Made by a program: the position numbers and the translations under genes
In this document: positions 29,734 to 32,759 of the stretch, one piece after another
How the letters are laid out: every line of letters begins with the position of its first letter
How positions within the stretch are numbered: the stretch's first letter is position 1
The notes under the pieces: generated by a model
What the model saw: only the letters and a program-made list of their open reading frames with translations
Told to the model about the DNA's origin: nothing
Database searches by the model: none
Source of the DNA: a virus
Strand: one strand, 5' to 3'
DNA length: 32,759 bases
IMG/VR virus record: IMGVR_UViG_3300021197_001414
Coordinates: 1 to 32,759 of that record

Positions 29734-29932
29734 TGTATTCCTCACAAATTCTTCGTAATGCTTTTGGGTTGCCTGCTATTTGTTTCAACATCTGGTATTC
29801 ATTCTTATCAGATATGTTATCTATACTGATCACATCTTCTGTCCGAAACTTGTAAATAACATATGCAATAATCGTGACGCATGTCAGTATCGCTACAACA
29901 GCACACAAAATAAAAAACATTATCAAGTTCAT
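29705..29932 (-). CDS. Single-span membrane protein, 75 aa
   Basis: An N-terminal hydrophobic helix (FFILCAVVAILTCVTIIAYV, ~6-25) is followed by a short basic segment (YKFR) and a cytoplasmic-type acidic domain (KNEYQMLKQIAGNPKALRRI). The layout predicts an N-out, C-in topology. It is followed by the five-span protein with a 29-bp overlap, so the two may act together. AGGT is ~8 nt before the ATG. The gene follows a bidirectional terminator, and no promoter is clear. Confidence 0.6.
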   Translation of the reverse strand: MNLIMFFILCAVVAILTCVTIIAYVIYKFRTEDVISIDNISDKNEYQMLKQIAGNPKALRRICEEYNAGLYDDLD

Positions 29933-29970
29933 ACATATTACCTATCCATACCTATATGCTTTTATGATAA

Positions 29971-29999
29971 AGCCCCACCTAAGACGGGGCTATTTTTAT
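29971..29999. terminator. Bidirectional terminator
   Basis: AGCCCC (29971-29976) pairs with GGGGCT (29986-29991) around a 9-nt loop. On the plus strand ATTTTTATTT follows; on the minus strand only TTTATC, weaker. It separates the 30003-30880 operon from the membrane-protein operon. Confidence 0.75.
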
Positions 30000-30002
30000 T
30001 TA

Positions 30003-30311
30003 CTATTCTTTTAATTCCTCTGCCATCTCTTTAGCTTCAATCAGGCGAGCAACTAAAACATCAACACTTTTTGGGTTATCGAAAGCAATGACAACTTTCC
30101 CATAACTTGTATCATGTGCGTATGAATCTTTTTTTTCATTGATACCGAATGGCTTATCAAAACTACCATCACGAACAAGTACCACACCAAAATCGCCGTT
30201 ATCATAAGTAACAGCCTGAATCGCTGTCATACCATCACCAAACTGAACTAACGTTGATTCATTTTCATCTTCACCAAAAATAATTTGGCTTATTCCATAC
30301 ACCTTACTCAT
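30003..30311 (-). CDS. Hypothetical protein, 102 aa
   Basis: This soluble protein alternates strands (SQIIFGEDENESTLVQFGDG, FGVVLVRDGSF, GKVVIAFDNPKSVDVLV) and ends in a helix (LIEAKEMAEELKE). I do not recognise a family. The frame opens with GTG at 30320; the ATG at 30311 follows AAAGGTGATAAAG. Its start overlaps the end of the 58-aa gene by 8 bp. Last gene of the operon begun at the Phd-like antitoxin, ended by the terminator near 29980. Confidence 0.65.
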   Translation of the reverse strand: MSKVYGISQIIFGEDENESTLVQFGDGMTAIQAVTYDNGDFGVVLVRDGSFDKPFGINEKKDSYAHDTSYGKVVIAFDNPKSVDVLVARLIEAKEMAEELKE

Positions 30312-30480
30312 CTTTATCACCTTTTAATCTTTTAATTTTATTTTTTAATCTCTTGCCACTCAAATCACTAACAACATACATCTTATCTTTTGTGGTGAAT
30401 ACTTTAGCGGTCGCACCAATAAACTCTTCCCACTCCAGCTCGCTCATATCTTTTGTCTCAAAATCATCTGGATCTTTCAT
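30304..30480 (-). CDS. Hypothetical protein, 58 aa
   Basis: The N-terminal half is acidic (PDDFETKDMSELEWEEFIG), the C-terminal half is basic (SGKRLKNKIKRLKGDK). I do not know the family. The ATG at 30480 has AAGGGTGATA before it; the frame opens two codons earlier at a GTG. It follows the DUF551 gene stop by 2 bp and overlaps the next gene by 8 bp, so the four genes of this unit are tightly coupled. Confidence 0.6.
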   Translation of the reverse strand: MKDPDDFETKDMSELEWEEFIGATAKVFTTKDKMYVVSDLSGKRLKNKIKRLKGDKDE

Positions 30481-30482
30481 TA

Positions 30483-30725
30483 TCACCCTTCCTGCTTAGT
30501 GTTAAATTGAACCTCTGGTTTCTTTGGTGGTTCTGGTAATGGCATCCAGTGAGTAACATGCCAATCTTTTGTAGCTTCAAAGCCAACGCCAACATCTGTT
30601 ATTCCATACCTGCCATCATCCAACCCCTCAAAGTCATAGGTTTCAATCGAACCATCAGAAAAATAACAAATATACTTACCAAGCTCTTCAGGCAATCTCT
30701 CATCAACACTAATCCATTCACTCAT
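30483..30725 (-). CDS. DUF551 family protein, 80 aa
   Basis: The sequence starts MSEWISVDERLPEELGKYIC and ends in VTHWMPLPEPPKKPE, both hallmarks of DUF551, a domain common in phages and prophages. The function is unknown. The ATG shares a base with the stop of the Phd-like antitoxin gene (TGATG), with AAGGAAGGT upstream; the frame opens one codon earlier at a GTG. It occupies the place a toxin would hold in a Phd-type operon, but DUF551 is not known as a toxin. Confidence 0.82.
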   Translation of the reverse strand: MSEWISVDERLPEELGKYICYFSDGSIETYDFEGLDDGRYGITDVGVGFEATKDWHVTHWMPLPEPPKKPEVQFNTKQEG

Positions 30726-30880
30726 CACTTACCTTCCTTTAACTCGTCATATTGTTTTTTACTTAGTAGTACCAGGTCATCATCTAAGTCACGATGAAAA
30801 ATAATTACCGGTTCCTTTCGTGCCTCTTGGCAAACTTCACGACAGTTCTTAGCAACTACCGACTGACTATATCTTTTCAT
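30725..30880 (-). CDS. Orphan Phd/YefM-type antitoxin-like protein, 51 aa
   Basis: The short protein reads MKRYSQSVVAKNCREVCQEA, then EPVIIFHRDLDDDLVLLSKK and QYDELKEGK. The order of S-x-x-x-x-N-x-x-x-x-x-x-A, PVIIF and a VLLSKKQYDEL helix is that of the Phd/YefM DNA-binding fold. At 51 aa it is shorter than usual (70-90 aa) and ends where the toxin-binding C-terminal tail begins. The frame extends 18 codons upstream through the promoter region, but the ATG at 30880 has AGAGGTG before it. No ParE, RelE or Doc toxin is next to it. It may be autoregulating through the repeats at 30911-30930. Confidence 0.78.
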   Translation of the reverse strand: MKRYSQSVVAKNCREVCQEARKEPVIIFHRDLDDDLVLLSKKQYDELKEGK

Positions 30881-30910
30881 GCCCACCTCTTGAGTTGATG
30901 AATACAATAT

Positions 30911-30956
30911 ACATAACTTATGTAACTTATACAACTCCGACCAGTTAAAATATCAA
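30911..30956 (-). promoter_or_regulatory. Promoter and operator-like repeats upstream of the antitoxin gene
   Basis: On the minus strand TTGATA (30956-30951) is 17 bp from TGTATA and 19 bp from TATAAG (30931-30926). Overlapping the start region is the 13-bp palindrome ACATAA-C-TTATGT (30911-30923) and a direct repeat of TAACTTAT (30914-30921 and 30923-30930, 9-bp period). Palindromes at the promoter are usual binding sites for Phd/YefM autorepressors. Confidence 0.6.
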
Positions 30957-30959
30957 GTT

Positions 30960-31008
30960 AAAAAAATCCCCCATAACGGATATTGTTTGTATATACGCTA
31001 TAGGGGAT
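30960..31008 (-). terminator. Terminator after the 71-aa gene
   Basis: On the minus strand ATCCCCTATA pairs with TATGGGGGAT (10 positions, one G-U) across a 23-nt AT-rich loop, followed by TTTTTTAAC. The long loop may fold further. It ends the 31013-32341 operon. Confidence 0.82.
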
Positions 31009-31012
31009 AGGT

Positions 31013-31228
31013 TTAACTAATACATCGGTAAACTGGATAACCGTCAATCACATCTTGCTTGATAGCGTGCAGTGTCTTGCAGTTAGGACTGGCTTTTAAG
31101 TCACCTTGCACCGTAAACAGAAAAACTCTTTCTATCTTTGGTATTTTCCGGATAGTTTTTTCTGGCAACTCATTGCGCTCAAACTCTCTAGTGTATTTAT
31201 CTACATCGTATAAAATTGCCGTTCTCAT
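31013..31228 (-). CDS. Hypothetical protein, 71 aa
   Basis: I do not recognise this basic protein (MRTAILYDVDKYTREFERNE, then ERVFLFTVQGDLKASPNCKT). It ends YPVYRCIS. The ATG overlaps the stop of the replication-type gene (ATGA) with GAGG 8 nt upstream, so the two are translated together. No motif suggests an enzyme. Being coupled to the winged-helix protein, it may be an accessory of it. Confidence 0.62.
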   Translation of the reverse strand: MRTAILYDVDKYTREFERNELPEKTIRKIPKIERVFLFTVQGDLKASPNCKTLHAIKQDVIDGYPVYRCIS

Positions 31229-31980
31229 ATGTCAGCCTCTTGCAGGAATACTGAGTCGTAAAACTGATCGAATGGTATTCCATTCATATCGCAGATCATG
31301 TTTGGTAGACTTGGTGTTTTACCCATAGATTTTCTTCTAGTGTTATTCCACCAAATTGTATAATTCATATGATCGAAATAAACCATATCCATATTTGTTT
31401 CACATTCCTGCCATTCACCCAAAGTTAATGACCCAGTGTAATAAACAACATCGTTAGCCTGACCAGATAGCCACTTCATTAGCTTTATCATCTCATGACA
31501 ATGTTTAAACTCTTCACTACAAAGCTGATCAATAAAGTACGTTTCTTTCTGCTTGCCAGAAAAAATGTCTGTGTTTATTACATCTTTTATTTTATCTGTG
31601 TTTATATCTGGTATTGGTTCATTCGTTTGGCTTGATCCATTAATCAATTTGGCTGAGTCCATTAAGCCATTTGGCTGAAGGCTATATTCTGGCAATGTGT
31701 ACCACTTTGTTTTGTCGTATCCAGCTTTATTGTAATTACCTGTTATTATCACACCTTCACTTTCTAGCTTCTTTAATAGCTTTTGTATCTTATTGCTTGA
31801 CCAGTAAGGGAATAACTCAGAGAAAGCTCTTGCACTATTGTAAGTCCAAACGTAACCATCATTAATGTGAGTTCTGTTAGCCTTATTGTGAGCAAGCCAG
31901 AATCTTATGTTGTGAAGGATTATTGCAGAATCAACTCCGTACTTTACTGCGTCATCAACGCTAAATGCATGATTACTCAT
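31225..31980 (-). CDS. Winged-helix phage replication-type protein, 251 aa
   Basis: The N-terminal ~105 residues (DAVKYGVDSAIILHNIRFWL, then DGYVWTYNSARAFSELFPYW and SSNKIQKLLKKLESEGVIIT) match the helix-turn-helix domain common in phage and plasmid replication-initiation-type proteins, ending in YDKTKWYTL. A linker rich in Asn/Ser follows; the C-terminal ~90 residues contain MIKLMKWLSGQAND and WWNNTRRKSMG segments. The frame opens with TTG at 31998; the ATG at 31980 has AAAGG upstream. It overlaps the HNH gene by 8 bp. The window thus has two replication-initiator-like proteins, this one and the DUF1376 protein at the other end. Confidence 0.75.
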   Translation of the reverse strand: MSNHAFSVDDAVKYGVDSAIILHNIRFWLAHNKANRTHINDGYVWTYNSARAFSELFPYWSSNKIQKLLKKLESEGVIITGNYNKAGYDKTKWYTLPEYSLQPNGLMDSAKLINGSSQTNEPIPDINTDKIKDVINTDIFSGKQKETYFIDQLCSEEFKHCHEMIKLMKWLSGQANDVVYYTGSLTLGEWQECETNMDMVYFDHMNYTIWWNNTRRKSMGKTPSLPNMICDMNGIPFDQFYDSVFLQEADI

Positions 31981-32341
31981 GAGATGAAACCTTTTCAAAT
32001 TGAAACTGAATTAATTCAACACTAAATGATAGCAACCCAAGGCTGTTTAACTTAAGGTACTGATTAAAGGTTAAAATACCAGAGTATGGGCTTGCTTGAA
32101 TTGAGCGTATAAGCCTAAATTCACTAAGACTTCTGTTATTCTTAGCGCTATTGCAACTCTTACAGCAGTAAACTAAATTATCAATAAGCCCAGTCCCAAA
32201 CTCTGACTGAGGAATTGAATGATCTATTGTTGCTGAATTAATTGGTGTGTCATTACCGCAGTACTGACAAATCTCACCGTGAATAGATGAGAGAGATTCT
32301 TTTATTTTTCTTTTATTTTTTGGGCACTTTGAATACTTCAT
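31973..32341 (-). CDS. HNH endonuclease, 122 aa
   Basis: An HNH nuclease core is clear: CQYCGN (zinc Cys pair), then TIDHSIPQSEFGTGLIDNLV (catalytic His in DH), then CCKSCNSAKNN (second Cys pair plus the Asn helix). The N-terminal 25 residues are basic (SKCPKNKRKIKES) and the C-terminal ~45 residues are not recognised. It could be a free-standing homing endonuclease or a packaging/recombination nuclease; its location ahead of a replication gene fits a homing cargo. The ATG follows ACGAGGTAATTATAC, the same SD region as before the DUF1376 gene. It stands behind a 5'-hairpin and an extended -10 promoter. Confidence 0.85.
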   Translation of the reverse strand: MKYSKCPKNKRKIKESLSSIHGEICQYCGNDTPINSATIDHSIPQSEFGTGLIDNLVYCCKSCNSAKNNRSLSEFRLIRSIQASPYSGILTFNQYLKLNSLGLLSFSVELIQFQFEKVSSHE

Positions 32342-32367
32342 GTATAATTACCTCGTTAAGTTGCATT

Positions 32368-32402
32368 AAGCCCCGTAGGATTCGCAGTCCGTAACGGGGC
32401 TT
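32368..32402. other. 5' leader hairpin of the HNH operon
   Basis: AAGCCCCGT pairs with ACGGGGCTT (9 bp), with an inner GGA/TCC pair. It lies right at the predicted 5' end of the minus-strand mRNA, a few bases after the -10. In the plus direction it is followed by TTTTCTATT and could also act as a terminator of rightward transcription. Confidence 0.65.
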
Positions 32403-32406
32403 TTCT

Positions 32407-32412
32407 ATTATA
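32407..32412 (-). promoter_or_regulatory. Extended -10 promoter (TGTTATAAT) of the HNH operon
   Basis: The minus strand carries TG-T-TATAAT, a perfect extended -10, 65 nt before the HNH start. No clear -35 is seen, as is usual for extended -10 promoters. The predicted start is near 32400, so the transcript would begin with the hairpin at 32368-32402. Confidence 0.65.
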
Positions 32413-32506
32413 ACATCCTGACTTTAATTAAAACCTCTATGCATAAATATCATCACCTAGATTAAATGAATTACATTTCGGTATAGATTAAAGCGCTGTG
32501 TTTGGT

Positions 32507-32629
32507 TTAATTCACATCAATTAAATTGCCACCCTTCATATCTTCCTCACCCAGCCCGTACTCATCCATAAATTCTTTCCTTTTCCTTTCTTCTTCTTTT
32601 ATTTTTTCTGGTGTTATTTTATCGCACAT
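32507..32629 (-). CDS. Small charged protein, 40 aa
   Basis: The ORF reads MCDKITPEKIKEEERKRKEF followed by an acidic stretch (MDEYGLGEED) and ends NLIDVN. It is nearly all charged and helical. GGGTGA lies 6 nt upstream of the ATG, and the ATG comes 1 nt after the stop of the incoming gene, which supports translation. No family is recognised. About 165 bp without a gene follow, holding the promoter and hairpin of the HNH operon. Confidence 0.6.
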   Translation of the reverse strand: MCDKITPEKIKEEERKRKEFMDEYGLGEEDMKGGNLIDVN

Positions 32630-32630
32630 A

Positions 32631-32759
32631 TCACTCACCCTTATTCATGCACGTATTGTAAACAGTATCTTTAGCGTCAGAAATAAACTGCGTTCTTTCT
32701 TTTTTAGTTACTGGAACTCGCATCGAGTAAGCGGTATTAATGTACTTAATTGTTGCGAT
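32631..32759 (-). CDS. 3' end of a gene running off the window (42 codons)
   Basis: An open frame enters from the right edge and ends with VTKKERTQFISDAKDTVYNT then CMNKGE and TGA. Its last codons contain GGGTGA, the ribosome site of the next small gene, as in other coupled genes here. The gene's start is outside the window, and I cannot name its product. Confidence 0.55.
   Translation of the reverse strand: MATIKYINTAYSMRVPVTKKERTQFISDAKDTVYNTCMNKGE

Noticed and set aside
28577-29932. Rz/Rz1 spanin pair
   Set aside because: The 95-aa protein has a span plus coiled coil, but the overlapping ORF is a basic peptide without a signal peptide or lipobox.
30483-30725. DUF551 protein as the toxin of the Phd-like antitoxin
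   Set aside because: It occupies the toxin position, but the DUF551 signature is clear and the family is not known to be toxic; there is no RelE, ParE or Doc motif.
1-32759. tRNA genes, CRISPR arrays, insertion sequences
   Set aside because: No cloverleaf with a TTCGA-type T arm, no regularly spaced repeats and no transposase or flanking inverted repeats were seen.

Overview
The window is about 33 kb of a tailed-phage or prophage genome with short-tailed (podovirus) morphology. Base composition is moderately AT-rich. The proteins and regulatory signals fit a gammaproteobacterial host, and the adhesin-like fibre genes suggest a marine one, but this is inference and no host gene is visible. 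The structural genes are a mosaic. The head module has the gene order and protein families of Bordetella phage BPP-1 (Bbp15, Bbp16, Bbp17 and Bbp19 types plus a head-tail connector). The tail and DNA-ejection module resembles T7 gp11 to gp16. The early region is lambdoid.

Layout. (1) 1-4439, plus strand: an early operon with a 44-aa Arc-type repressor under a promoter containing a palindromic operator, a DUF1376 replication protein, a DnaC-type helicase loader, a run of small end-overlapping genes, then a second operator-containing promoter driving rha and ninG. (2) 4468-24397, minus strand: the late region. In transcription order it is TerS, TerL split into two ORFs, a small Pro/Ala-rich protein, connector, Bbp19-like protein, scaffold, major capsid protein, cement protein, a Bbp15-like protein, terminator, gp11-like and gp12-like tail tube genes, terminator, a small accessory cluster ending in a gp13-like gene, terminator, three ejection proteins and a tailspike. 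(3) 24480-28470, minus strand: an appendage operon of two small virion-type proteins, a 904-aa lectin-like fibre and a small membrane protein. (4) 28577-32759, minus strand: small membrane proteins and accessory genes, including an orphan Phd/YefM antitoxin, DUF551, a winged-helix replication-type protein, an HNH nuclease and a gene fragment running off the edge. The early and late operons converge on one bidirectional terminator at 4442-4463.

How the parts work together: DUF1376 and DnaC probably load the host DnaB helicase, NinG acts in recombination, and Arc-like and Rha are regulators. TerS and TerL package DNA through the connector into the Bbp17-type capsid. The gp11/gp12-like tube, the ejection proteins and the tailspike form the tail and deliver DNA. 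Terminators between late modules leave little or no room for new promoters, so they probably set expression ratios by partial read-through, as Tphi does after the T7 capsid gene. No endolysin, integrase, CI-type repressor, RNA polymerase or reverse transcriptase was found.

The most unusual feature is in the terminase. The ATPase and nuclease halves of TerL are in the same frame but separated by a 90-nt, highly structured, stop-containing segment. It is flanked by matching ATG codons, with a UAA directly after the first and an SD-like sequence just before the second. This layout closely parallels the T4 gene 60 translational bypass. It could instead be a translationally coupled split terminase.
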